A stretch of DNA of 64,000 nt from contig BLSF01000008.1 in assembly GCA_012862575.1 (NCBI GenBank), forward strand, positions 248,001 to 312,000, in the 5' to 3' direction. Made by a program: the position numbers and the translations under genes. This DNA is from Parietichytrium sp. I65-24A. Lineage: Eukaryota > Sar > Bigyra > Thraustochytrida > Thraustochytriidae. Below the pieces are notes generated by a model. It saw only the letters and a list, made by a program, of their open reading frames with translations. It was not told where the DNA came from and ran no database searches. The number at the start of each line of letters is the position of its first letter. Within the stretch, counting starts at the first letter, position 1. Positions 20,247 to 29,068 of the stretch are shown here, piece by piece.

Positions 20247-20564
20247 GATTTGCCCGCTCCGCAAAGTGCTACGCCGTCCGCATGCTGCACTGCTCTGTAC
20301 TATACCTCATGTTGCTCCACTATTCACAATCACACATCTGCACTTGAAACAATGGCTTACTCACTTCTATCGCGATTTTCTCTGACGTATCTCGCTTGAA
20401 TATTGAAGCAAAGTTCTTGTGCAGTAGCGCCCCCCCCCAAAAAAAAAAATCTCGTTGCCTTGCGTTTTCCTGTTCTCCCTTTCTTGAAATGCTCCGGTCT
20501 AGGACAATCCATCTGAATGAGATCTAAACTCGCGCCGAAATTGACTGCTACAATCTCGCCACGC
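20247..20564. other. Convergent 3' intergenic region
   Basis: This 318-bp gap lies between two convergent stop codons. It contains a run of ten Cs followed by eleven As near 20430-20450, otherwise nothing. Confidence 0.6.
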
Positions 20565-21542
20565 CTACAGCTCCTTTGCCGAGTTTGCAACCTTACCCTG
20601 CTGAAGCAAGTCACGGATAAAAGTCAAGCTCCTGCCTTTCGTGAGGAATCCGTAGTTGACATACTTTGGCTCGGCTGCACTAGCTCCGAGTCCTTGAAAA
20701 TCCAGATAGTTAATTATCATGCTCGTGATTTTCTCCGTTTGTGCCGTAGAAATATCTTGCTTGTCAGGGTTGACAACTAGATTGAAAAAGGCGGGCAGCT
20801 TTTCCTTGGGCAAAGCGGTATGATTCTCAGAGACGGGCTCTCCCAGCTCAAAAAATGCAAAGTGAATATTGTACTGCAAATCACTGTCCGATTTGATAGA
20901 GTCAAACGGTTTGCGAGCCCCGCAAAGCCCCTCTTCACATCTGCGACTCAAGCAGTCCGCATGTACATGACACTTTTGCGCATAACCGCAAACACGGCTC
21001 GCGGTCAACCCGTACGACCGGTAGGTAGAGCTTCTGCAAATCTCCCCACCGCAGTCCACATCCGACTCCAGTCCGTTTCTTTCGCCATCTGTGCAAGTGG
21101 GAGCTGTTTTGGCCGACTCCAGCCTGCGGCCTTTCGCCTTGGACTCTTCGACCTTTTTTGCAGCTGCTGTCTTGGCCTCCTCCAAGTTCTTCTTTCTGAG
21201 CTGCTTCTTCTGCTCCCGCTGAAACATGCGCAACTCCTCTCGAGACATCTTTGGCTTGGGCGCAGATGACGCCGTGCTCGCAGGTTTCACTGCAATGTTC
21301 TTCAGCTTCATCGCCCTCTCCTTGGCCCTCTTCTTGGCCTCCTCTCTCAACTTGGTGGCTTCCGCTCGGGCATCCAATCGCACTCTGTAGGGCCCAGTTC
21401 TTGTCCTATCTGGTCGTGCCGGAGGATCCTCCAGCACCTCCCCGAGACCGGGGGCATTCTCCGTCTCCAGAGACGCGTCTGACTGTGCTGCTGCCATGCT
21501 TGTAGCCAGCAGCAGTATGCTGCACATCATCGCCAACTTCAT
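20565..21542 (-). CDS. Secreted protein with charged coiled coil and Cys-rich domain
   Basis: The protein has 325 residues. The ATG at 21542 is chosen because it starts a clean signal peptide (MKLAMMCSILLLATSMAAAQ); the longer open frame upstream lacks one. A Lys/Glu/Arg-rich predicted helix spans roughly 55-145. Next is a compact Cys-rich module beginning CTDGERNGLESDVDCGGEIC and continuing with two more C-x-C-like pairs (HVHADC, CEEGLC). DG-NG-TDVDCGG modules of this type are common in extracellular proteins of protists. The final 110 residues have no recognised fold. It is probably secreted or in the endomembrane lumen; function unknown. Confidence 0.75.
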   Translation of the reverse strand: MKLAMMCSILLLATSMAAAQSDASLETENAPGLGEVLEDPPARPDRTRTGPYRVRLDARAEATKLREEAKKRAKERAMKLKNIAVKPASTASSAPKPKMSREELRMFQREQKKQLRKKNLEEAKTAAAKKVEESKAKGRRLESAKTAPTCTDGERNGLESDVDCGGEICRSSTYRSYGLTASRVCGYAQKCHVHADCLSRRCEEGLCGARKPFDSIKSDSDLQYNIHFAFFELGEPVSENHTALPKEKLPAFFNLVVNPDKQDISTAQTEKITSMIINYLDFQGLGASAAEPKYVNYGFLTKGRSLTFIRDLLQQGKVANSAKEL

Positions 21543-21989
21543 CCTGCTTGGTCCGCTCCTGCCTGGTCGGCCGCAACAACTGCCCGACGGACTTTCCTTT
21601 CGATGCAACGCGGCTGTGCAAACTTTGTTCGAATGACTGCGACAGACGAGGCGCTTGCGACTCAGTCGAGCTCTGGCAGATTGCACGGGCTTGAAGCGCT
21701 CCAAGCTTTGGTCGGCGGGCGAGCGGGCGGGCGTTCTGTGGTGGTGTTTGTGCCTCCTGTGCCTGGTACGACCAAATGCATGACAGTACCTTTCTGCTAC
21801 TCAGAGTCCGTTCACATGGATAGTTTGCATAGTTTGCATCACCGGGTTTGCCTGCTCAGCTTGCCTAGTAACATTGCCTCTACGGAACAGTCTGACTGTG
21901 AACTAGGAGTCTTCAGGACCACCTCAAAACGTAGCTACTAGCCTGCCAACTACCTTACACTTTGACAGAGAGCTGCTGAGTATTCTCAG

Positions 21990-21997
21990 TACCGGTA
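21990..21997. promoter_or_regulatory. TACCGGTA octamer
   Basis: It lies about 450 bp upstream of the secreted Cys-rich gene and is followed directly by TACCGGTG. Confidence 0.4.
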
Positions 21998-22169
21998 GTA
22001 CCGGTGCGGGCTCGGAGCCGCAGCCTATGCATGTTTGGTCCAAGAGACCTTCTGCTCTCATCTCATAGGGCCTGATGAATTGAATCTTGATGTTTTTTAA
22101 TTTAATTTAAAAACTGTCTCGCAAGTCTCTTCTCTCCCAAGTTCTGATGTGAACTATTCTGCTCTTATT

Positions 22170-22202
22170 TCTGAATTCGTAAATTCTGAATTTTGAATTC
22201 TG
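22170..22202. repeat. GAATTCT-type short repeat, copy 1
   Basis: Three irregular copies of AATTCTGAATT. The same AT-rich motif recurs at 28117, 37650 and 57007. Confidence 0.6.
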
Positions 22203-22480
22203 GTTTCTGATTTCCGAGTATTCCGAGTCCAGATCATGATGTGATCGAATGCAACCGTAGTGCCTTCTCGTAGTAAGTCCTACCTCAACGTACTTTTCTC
22301 GATGCGACCAATGCGAACTGTACATGAACGTGGTTTCATTGGACTCCTAAGTATTCCTAAGTGATGATGGTAGCTCAACTTTTATCAATAAGATTAGCTG
22401 ATTGGGTAGAAACGACTGATGAGTGTTCTTTACTTCTCTCCTTCAATGAACATTGGGTCTCAGGTTCCCGCGTCGTTTGG

Positions 22481-22765
22481 GCCGGACGAGCTCCGGCTTC
22501 GTGTCTGGAGCGGTGGCCTCAGAATGCCGGCCAGGGCAATCTACGGGACCTGAAGTGAAAAAGTCAGTGTCCAAGGTGGGGATCGTTTGGGTTCTTGACC
22601 AATGAACTCTTTCTGGGAGCTCAGGGAAAGGTTCCTGAAGGATCATAGCAAGCGTGACCGGTTTTGGCGCTTTTGGTCACATTCCCCCTGCAACTAGACT
22701 AGATCCCCAATCCGGTGCGTTTTCGAGGGGTGTCCCTCCGGAAAAGCCCGCCTTCTATAAAGAAG
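22481..22765. ncRNA. Possible structured RNA: cluster of five stem-loops
   Basis: Perfect short stems lie at 22481-22497 (GCCGGA/TCCGGC), 22514-22533 (TGGCC/GGCCA), 22654-22680 (GTGACC/GGTCAC), 22720-22745 (TTTTC+GAGGG/CCCTC+GAAAA with a 2-nt bulge) and 22752-22765 (CTTCT/AGAAG). The region is noncoding, downstream of the RNase III-like gene. No known RNA family is recognised and the strand is unknown. It may be a 3' UTR structure or chance. Confidence 0.2.
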
Positions 22766-22975
22766 CGAAAACCTCCTTTTGTTTACTTTTGCTAAGGAAT
22801 GTATTTTGCTCTGTCTGCTGATCGCCATGTTGAAGCTGGAAAGAGAATTTCAGCGCGTTTAAAGATAGGAAAATATAGCTGTATTCGCCTTCGCGGCTCC
22901 TGGTCATTGAGATCCTCGATTCGGTACTTCAATGCGCCAATTTTTTGGAGACGAAACATGACCGCGTATGAAGCT

Positions 22976-23761
22976 TCAATTTTTGCTGAAGTAAAGTTCT
23001 CGGAAATTACGAAAGTGAGTGTCTACGTCTTCGAGAGCTTTCTCCGCAGCATGAGATTCTGCTTCTTTTTTTGACGTTCCTTCTCCAGTTCCAATCTCCA
23101 ACTCAAGTTCTCCAGCTTTTAGTACCACAGAAGCAACAAACTTTAGCTGATGCTGTAGCCCCTCACTCTGAGTTGAATAAGTGGCTTTAACATAATGCCC
23201 TAAATTTGCGGCAATCGACTCTTGAAGTGCCCCTTTATGGTTTTCCACTTCGGATTTTTTCAAGATTTCGTAGAACTGCAGGAGGACTTCCTTGGTGGTC
23301 TCGAAATTTTTTGTATCCAACAGAAGCGCTCCTACCCATGCTTCAAAGAGGCCCGACAGGTTCTTATCCGAGATTCCCTCCTGGTTGCGTAGAAATGCGG
23401 GCTCCATTTCAAAATGCTTCGCCAATTCCGCAAGAGGCTTCGTGCTCTCCATCTTCGTCTTGAGTTTAGTGAGGCCACCCTCAGGACTGTTTGGATACTC
23501 GTGGAAAAGCTTTTCTGCGAGAAAGAGCTTAAGTACGGCATCCCCCAGAAACTCCAGTCTCTGATGAGAAAATTTTAGATTACTAGGGTCACGGCCGCCA
23601 TTCCAGAAACTCTTGTGCGTGAACGCATGTTCCGAAAGGTCGGGATCGTTGAATTGGTGCCCGGTGTTCTCCTGAACCTTCTGGAGAGCGAGCTTAAATT
23701 CTTCCCTCTTGTCTTGCGGCATCGTGTTAGCGATAAGACCGCAGTCGCTCGTTGTCGCCAT
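22976..23761 (-). CDS. RNase III-like protein with altered active site
   Basis: The protein has 261 residues from the ATG at 23761; a GTG seven codons upstream is unlikely. The RNase III domain (about 20-165) has the signature HQRLEFLGDAVL (66-77) with E70 and D74, equivalents of E41 and D45 in E. coli. The second catalytic block reads LSGLFEAWVGALLLD: E140 (E117) is kept but the aspartate equivalent to D114 is Gly137, and E38 is Gln67. A double-stranded RNA-binding domain follows (about 178-250, GTGEGTSKKEAESHAAEKAL). Loss of one metal ligand recalls non-catalytic RNase III proteins such as mitochondrial ribosomal mL44. It may be such a protein or a weakened nuclease. Confidence 0.85.
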   Translation of the reverse strand: MATTSDCGLIANTMPQDKREEFKLALQKVQENTGHQFNDPDLSEHAFTHKSFWNGGRDPSNLKFSHQRLEFLGDAVLKLFLAEKLFHEYPNSPEGGLTKLKTKMESTKPLAELAKHFEMEPAFLRNQEGISDKNLSGLFEAWVGALLLDTKNFETTKEVLLQFYEILKKSEVENHKGALQESIAANLGHYVKATYSTQSEGLQHQLKFVASVVLKAGELELEIGTGEGTSKKEAESHAAEKALEDVDTHFRNFRELYFSKN

Positions 23762-23910
23762 GAGACTCTCCAACACTTGCACAAGGTCTTGTCAGCTCGG
23801 GTTTCCGATGGTTTCCGCGCGTATATACGCCCTCACCGGTTGTACCCCACGGGAAAGTTCGCCTTCCCGAACCATTGGGCTTGTACTGTTCATTTGCTGT
23901 AACAACTGCG

Positions 23911-23918
23911 TACCGGTA
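23911..23918. promoter_or_regulatory. TACCGGTA octamer
   Basis: It lies 150 bp upstream of the RNase III-like ATG. Confidence 0.4.
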
Positions 23919-24198
23919 TCTCCTTCTGAACATTCGTTCACTCTGTTCGCGAGTACGCCATCATGATGTAATAGTACTCGAGTAGTACGGTACGTACTCA
24001 GAGTATACATGCCCCCCCAAACTGAGACTGTCTGTATCTGTCTGTTCTGTTCGTTGTCATTGTCATTGTCCATGTCCAGATATCATTGGATTGTAAGCTG
24101 AGGTTCATTGGACTATACTCTAAAGAGACGTGTGCTCTTGACACGAATATCTCTAGTAACGCGTAGATTTATGCGCTATTTGGCGCATTGGATTTGCA

Positions 24199-24212
24199 TA
24201 CCGGTACCGGTA
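24199..24212. promoter_or_regulatory. Overlapping double TACCGGTA
   Basis: TACCGGTACCGGTA is two overlapping octamers and a perfect 14-bp palindrome. It lies midway between the two divergent genes. Confidence 0.45.
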
Positions 24213-24976
24213 AGGATTAGAGAATGGTTCGGTCGTTCTTTGTATGTGCGACTACGATTCGAAGCTGCCGAGTCTCAACGTCCTATATTTGTCAAATACC
24301 GCTCCTCAGGCTCGCCGCCACTGTGGAAAGAACAGAGTTCAGAATCTCTCTCTCCCTTTCCTTCCTTCCACTCCACAGTGTGTGTGTGCGCGTCACTGTG
24401 CATCGCCAAACGCGCGTCCTCCTGCGGAACGTTCCCGTCACGCGCCGCGAACGTGAGCTCTTTCACCGAGCTCTCCGCGATCGTTCGCTCGTTCGCTCGC
24501 TCGCCCGCGCGTATACCCCCGCCATCCCCGTCTCGGCCAAAGTGCTGTCGTCATCGGAATCGGTGTGAGCCAGTTGGGTCGTTCTCGCTGTTGCTGTTGT
24601 TGTTTTTGTTGTTGTTTTCGCATTTTACCGGAGAGTCTGTCGTTCTGTCGCGGTGTCGCTCTGCCTCTCGTAAGACTGTAAGACTAGGCGGAAGAAGGCG
24701 GGAACGAAGCCAAGAGATTGGAGGGTTTTGCCCCGTTGTTTTGTTCGCTTTCATCCGGCGCTGTGGGAGACTGTGGTGCTTTTGGAGTTTTGTTCCATTC
24801 AATCAATAGCTTCAAGCATTTGTGGGCAGAGGTGGAATTGGAGGAGAGGAGAGCTGACGGATTAGCGCCAGGGGAAATTCAAGATCGTGAAACTGGGAAC
24901 TGGGTTGGGGATTTGACGGCGTGGAACGAAGGAATCAGATTAATTATTACGGCGTTGCGAGAGGAGCAGTCGTGGT

Positions 24977-26113
24977 ATGGGGTTTGCGAGTAAAGGGGCC
25001 TCGGCGGCGCATGCAGTGATTGGAAAGGCAGAGAAGATGGGCGCACAAGGCGGATGGATTCTGAGCCCGATCGAGAGCCTTCTGAACCAACGGCACCCGC
25101 TGGCGTTTCTGGTGCTGATCCCTGTAGTGATACTGGTGGTACGCATCCTTCTCAGATGGTTGGCATTTCTGAACAGGGTATTCTTCAGAGCGAGCACCGG
25201 CGCGTCGCCGGGGCTATTTGTGCCGCGAAGGGTGCAAGGTAGCGTACACGAGTACGGGGTGGTGGAACTGAAAGGGCACAGACCGTACATGGAAGATAAG
25301 CACACGGTTATTCCCAACCTGAAGAACAATACGTCGATTACATTGTACGGTGTGTTCGACGGGCACGGCGGCGACGCTGCTGCTCAGTATTGCGCCGATA
25401 ATTTTGGCACCATTTTGAACGAAAGTCCCATTGATGTCACTACTAAACCTGAGCAGGCGCTCTCACACGCATTTAAAACGATAGACCAAAAATTCCTGGA
25501 GGTTGCGAACGTGCGGAGAATGGATGACGGAACCACCGCGCTGGTTGTGCTTGCAAACGGAAAGCACCTAACTATCGCCAACGTCGGGGACTCGCGGGCA
25601 ATCCTTGTACAGTCCAACGGTCGTGTGGTACCGCTGTCGCGGGATCACAAGCCTGATCGGAGTGACGAAAGAGACCGTATCAAGCAGCTCGGGGGATCGG
25701 TAATACATTGGGGGGTGTGGCGCGTCGAAGGGATTCTCGCGGTCTCTCGCGCCATCGGTGACAGGCTACTTAAAAACTACGTCATTCCTGACCCAGAGTT
25801 TGAGTCTTGGTCTTGTGGCTCTGATGATATGTTTGTGGTTTTAGCCACTGATGGTCTCTGGGACGTGCTGGAGAACAATCAGGTGGGCAAGCTTCTCTTT
25901 GGCTGCAAAGATGCCCAGGATGGCGCTGAAATTCTCACACAAGAAGCTTTCAAGCTCGGGACGATGGACAACGTCACTGTACTCGTTGTAGACCTTCGGA
26001 ACGTTGTGACGCGTACGTACGGCGAATCATCGATATCAAAAGCAGATGGTGCCGCGGAAAGCTCTAGTAAGACCAAAAGAAAAAAGGGTGAAGTCGGAGA
26101 AAAGCTGGAGTAA
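24977..26113 (+). CDS. Membrane-anchored PP2C-type protein phosphatase
   Basis: The protein has 378 residues from the ATG at 24977. One membrane helix spans about 41-60 (PLAFLVLIPVVILVVRILL) near the N-terminus. The PP2C (PPM) domain follows from about 90: RPYMEDKH, VFDGHGG, DDGTTAL, NVGDSRAIL, LAVSRAIGD, ATDGLWDVL and DNVTVLVV. All metal-binding aspartates expected for a Mn/Mg-dependent Ser/Thr phosphatase are present. The layout resembles PPM1L-type phosphatases, which have an N-terminal anchor and a cytosolic catalytic domain. The tail is Lys/Glu-rich. It should be an active phosphatase at an endomembrane; substrate unknown. Confidence 0.95.
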   Translation: MGFASKGASAAHAVIGKAEKMGAQGGWILSPIESLLNQRHPLAFLVLIPVVILVVRILLRWLAFLNRVFFRASTGASPGLFVPRRVQGSVHEYGVVELKGHRPYMEDKHTVIPNLKNNTSITLYGVFDGHGGDAAAQYCADNFGTILNESPIDVTTKPEQALSHAFKTIDQKFLEVANVRRMDDGTTALVVLANGKHLTIANVGDSRAILVQSNGRVVPLSRDHKPDRSDERDRIKQLGGSVIHWGVWRVEGILAVSRAIGDRLLKNYVIPDPEFESWSCGSDDMFVVLATDGLWDVLENNQVGKLLFGCKDAQDGAEILTQEAFKLGTMDNVTVLVVDLRNVVTRTYGESSISKADGAAESSSKTKRKKGEVGEKLE

Positions 26114-26506
26114 ATCCGCTTCTGGCACGTAATTTACACCCTCTTCTGCGCCGTTGTCGCTGCGCTCATAAAGTAGGTCCGCAGTGATATCCACGGCGCT
26201 TCGCAGTTTATTTTCATCACCTGTTTCCGTGGTTCCCGCTTCTTTTCTTTTGGAAACCCGTCTGTCTTTTGCTTGCGCGTTTATTGAAATCTCCACTTAT
26301 GAAATATCTTCAAGAGATGATTTGCATCCCACCATCGGAGCACCTGCGCACGATGATTTTTTATCCGCAGCGGGCCACTCCTTTTGGTAGTGCATAAGGA
26401 AAGAGGTAAATATACATCTTGAGAAGAAAAAAGTACAACAGAGAATTACTATGCAACGATCGCGATCATCAGAGCGTCTGACCTGTTTTGTTATCTTTGT
26501 AGTGGA
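26114..26506. other. Convergent 3' intergenic region
   Basis: A 393-bp gap between the PP2C and ankyrin stop codons. Nothing specific is seen. Confidence 0.6.
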
Positions 26507-27745
26507 TCAAGAAAACAACTCTAGCATTTCTTCCATTTGAGCATTTTCGCAAAATTCTTTCGCGCTCATTCCTGCTTCTGGATCTTCCGCGTCTGGCTTT
26601 GCTCCAGCCAGCAAGAGCGCCTGCACTAATTCAAGATCTCCTTTGCGACAGGCTTGTAATAAAGCTGTGGGGCATTTTCCGCACGTGAAAGCCACATCGG
26701 CGCCACATTTTAAAAGTTCCTGCACGAGTGCCAGATCGCCTCCTTGACAGGCCAATGCGAGAGCCCCCCCTCCAGATTCGCTGTTTGAGGATTCTTTGCA
26801 GAGACAGCCATTTACCGCGCAGTTTTCGGCAAGAAGGATCCGCGCGACTTCAAGGTTCTTGCACTTGCAGGCATTTAATAGATACGACACAGAGGCGGTA
26901 AGCTCCTGGACCAGATTCTGCTCGGTTCTGGATAACAAAGCCTTTACAGACATAGGCTCCCCATGAGATATTCCGGCATTGAGCGCATCGATAAGCTCGG
27001 AGCGATCCTCACGATATAACTTTTCTTCCAAAAGAATCTGGGCAACTTCATAATGTCCATTTGTGCTTGCTGCAACCAGCGGACTTAGACTTGTCTTTGC
27101 ATCGGTCTTCGCATTATACATTGCCGCGGACGCATACAAACAATCCTTTCGCTCAGGTTCGAGGCTTTGGAGTTTGGGTGCAATGACGCGTACCACTTCA
27201 AGCATGCCTTCAAGGCAGGCATGGTGGAATGCAGAGCACCCTGCCTCATTCGTGTTTCCCACGTTTGCTCCGCGCTCGAGTAATAATAAAGCCGTGCGCT
27301 GCGCGCCGTACTGACAAGCGCATATGAGAGCCGAGTTCCCCCACATCCCCAACTCATCGATACAACCGGGATGCTGGTCTAATATTTCCTTTGCCACATC
27401 AACCTCATCCCCTTTGGCAGCTTTAATCAGTCGAATTTTTGGGTTTGCAACCCTTCTTTGCGCTTGCACCGGCGCTATTTTGAAAGCTTGAGTGGGAGCT
27501 GGAGCCTCAGGAACAGGTTGAGGAGGACAGTTGGACGATGTACTTTTTTCTGCCACCCGCGCAACTGCTTCTGATTTGGCTCCTACTGCGTCACTCCCCG
27601 GGAGCAGCGTTGTGACCAGAACCTTACCTGCGCTTGCTTTCTCTCGCTCTCGCTCTGCGCTCTGGCTGGTCTGCTTTTCGCTCAGAGTCTGTTCCGATAT
27701 GGTCGCCACTTTCGCGGCCCCTCCTCGAATGCATCTCAGAACCAT
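26507..27745 (-). CDS. Ankyrin-repeat protein
   Basis: The protein has 412 residues from the ATG at 27745 (a GTG 15 codons upstream is less likely). The first 100 residues are Ala/Ser/Glu-rich and probably disordered. From about 105 to the end run roughly eight ankyrin repeats. Clear ones are GNSALICACQYGAQRTALLLL, with GANVGNTNEAG after it, SPLVAASTNGHYEVAQILL and GALALACQGGDLALVQELL. The last, PTALLQACRKGDLELVQALL, is followed by a capping helix. No catalytic or membrane segment is present. Ankyrin arrays mediate protein binding, so it is probably a scaffold or adaptor. Confidence 0.85.
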   Translation of the reverse strand: MVLRCIRGGAAKVATISEQTLSEKQTSQSAEREREKASAGKVLVTTLLPGSDAVGAKSEAVARVAEKSTSSNCPPQPVPEAPAPTQAFKIAPVQAQRRVANPKIRLIKAAKGDEVDVAKEILDQHPGCIDELGMWGNSALICACQYGAQRTALLLLERGANVGNTNEAGCSAFHHACLEGMLEVVRVIAPKLQSLEPERKDCLYASAAMYNAKTDAKTSLSPLVAASTNGHYEVAQILLEEKLYREDRSELIDALNAGISHGEPMSVKALLSRTEQNLVQELTASVSYLLNACKCKNLEVARILLAENCAVNGCLCKESSNSESGGGALALACQGGDLALVQELLKCGADVAFTCGKCPTALLQACRKGDLELVQALLLAGAKPDAEDPEAGMSAKEFCENAQMEEMLELFS

Positions 27746-28687
27746 CCCGCCAAGCTCTAGACTCCCGCGAGCTTTGGCGTATAGAGCCACGTCGAGCCAG
27801 CTCCCAATGTCCCGTGCTTCAGCACACGGCTTCTCTGGCGCCTATCAAACTACACGCTCCTGCAACTCCAGCAATTACTGTCGCACACTTTCCGACATGA
27901 TGGCAATTTTTCGAACGCCTAGTCCTCTCCTTGTAACGGCGGCACTAGCACACTCGTTACAGACGTGGAATAGCCAGCTCTACTCCTTGGCGTAAGCGCG
28001 GTAGAGAGCCAGGTAATGCGTTAACGGACCTCAATAAAACTATCCGTTTTGAACTTGAGCTGCCAGCAGTGCCAGTGCAGTGCCAGTGCCAATGCAGTGC
28101 AAGTGTTGAACTTGACATTCTGAATTCTGATCATCGGTAACCGGCGACAGGGCGCTAGGTTTTGCGGGAAAGGCGAATGATTTCGTTTGCAGCGTTTCTG
28201 TGTCTCGCCAGGCCTTTTGCTGAAGAGAAGAGTCGATCACAGCATAGCGTATTCCATGCAATGAAGGAAGGCTTGTAGAATTTTTGATGACATTTAGAAG
28301 TTTGCGATGTTGGCTCTCGATATAAGTCGACTGACATCCGGAGCTACTGAGTCGAAGTGGCGCTTTCAAAATTCTCAAAGAGACGCTCGGCTTGCTGCTA
28401 GAGGGAGAGAACAATTTGAGCTAGTTTTTTTCTTCTCTACGAATGTGCAAAGTCAACAAAGAAAATGACCTTTAGACGCTTGCTCGCTTGGAAGGCTAGA
28501 GTAGCTTTTGCTTTGGCACATATTCGGAACAACCGCTCTTGTGTTATCCACTGTGAGCACACAAATGAGAGTTACCTCTTTCGAGGCTGTTGATGGGCAT
28601 TGATGTAAGAGTCACAAGGACAGAAACAAAGCTTGAGCGAGTAGACAGTGCAGTGGTCGACGCGACAACGCCAAGCGAGCAGGAGGG
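27746..28687. other. Intergenic, no gene seen
   Basis: About 0.9 kb. A CAGTGC/CAGTGCC short tandem repeat lies near 28062-28104, and an ATTCTGAATTCTGA motif at 28117-28130 is shared with three other noncoding sites. No convincing gene. Confidence 0.55.
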
Positions 28688-29068
28688 ATGGAGCAGTCTG
28701 TCGAAGCGCACGAGGCAGCATGGGAGAGACTCATGGCGAAGGTTGATGTGCGAAGACAGGTGTTTGCCGCTGCTGCTGGCGTAGAAGGTTCAGAAATGTC
28801 CTCACAATATATGCAAGGCACCACCTTTGAGGATTTTTTGGACGAGGTCAATCGACGTCTCGCAGCGCATCAAATGTTCAAAGAGCTCGAAAATGCCGAG
28901 GTACCACAAAACAGAATGCCGTCTCGCGCGCGCGCAAGCTACGAAGAGGAGTGTTTGATCAGAGAGCGTGAAGCGTTGGAAAACTATATAAGGACAAAGC
29001 AGCTCTCTCGTTACATTAGCAGAAGGAAGCAGGCGAGCAGAGTTTCAGGACTTCGATCGTTCAGATAA
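28688..29068 (+). CDS. Small charged helical protein, unknown
   Basis: The protein has 126 residues from the ATG at 28688. It is rich in Glu, Arg, Lys and Ala and is predicted mostly helical, with segments like TTFEDFLDEVNRRLAAHQ and YEEECLIREREALENYIR. There is no signal peptide, membrane span or recognised motif. Composition is like a real protein and unlike the surrounding frames, which is the main support. It sits between two 0.9-1.4-kb gaps. It could be a conserved small protein, or the surviving exon of a longer gene. Confidence 0.5.
   Translation: MEQSVEAHEAAWERLMAKVDVRRQVFAAAAGVEGSEMSSQYMQGTTFEDFLDEVNRRLAAHQMFKELENAEVPQNRMPSRARASYEEECLIREREALENYIRTKQLSRYISRRKQASRVSGLRSFR

Larger units (their letters stand above)
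21543..22975. other. 1.4-kb intergenic with clustered stem-loops
   Basis: No protein gene is seen. TACCGGTA lies at 21990-21997 with a second near-copy right after. AATTC-rich repeats lie at 22170-22202. Between 22481 and 22765 five short inverted repeats follow one another, described separately. Confidence 0.5.
23762..24976. other. Divergent promoter region, RNase III-like / PP2C
   Basis: About 1.2 kb. It contains TACCGGTA at 23911-23918 and a double copy at 24199-24212, a GTAC-rich palindromic patch near 23968-24005, CGTTCGCT repeats near 24482-24505 and a GTT-rich tract near 24590-24615. No credible gene is seen. Confidence 0.55.

Noticed and set aside
19443-20264. 273-residue minus-strand frame opposite MMADHC
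   Set aside because: The plus strand carries the recognisable family sequence; the antisense frame has none.
24108-24809. 233-residue frame upstream of PP2C
   Set aside because: Low-complexity Arg/Ser/Phe translation of CT- and CG-rich promoter DNA.
28040-28414. 124-residue minus-strand frame
   Set aside because: Partly encoded by the CAGTGC repeat; no motif or support.
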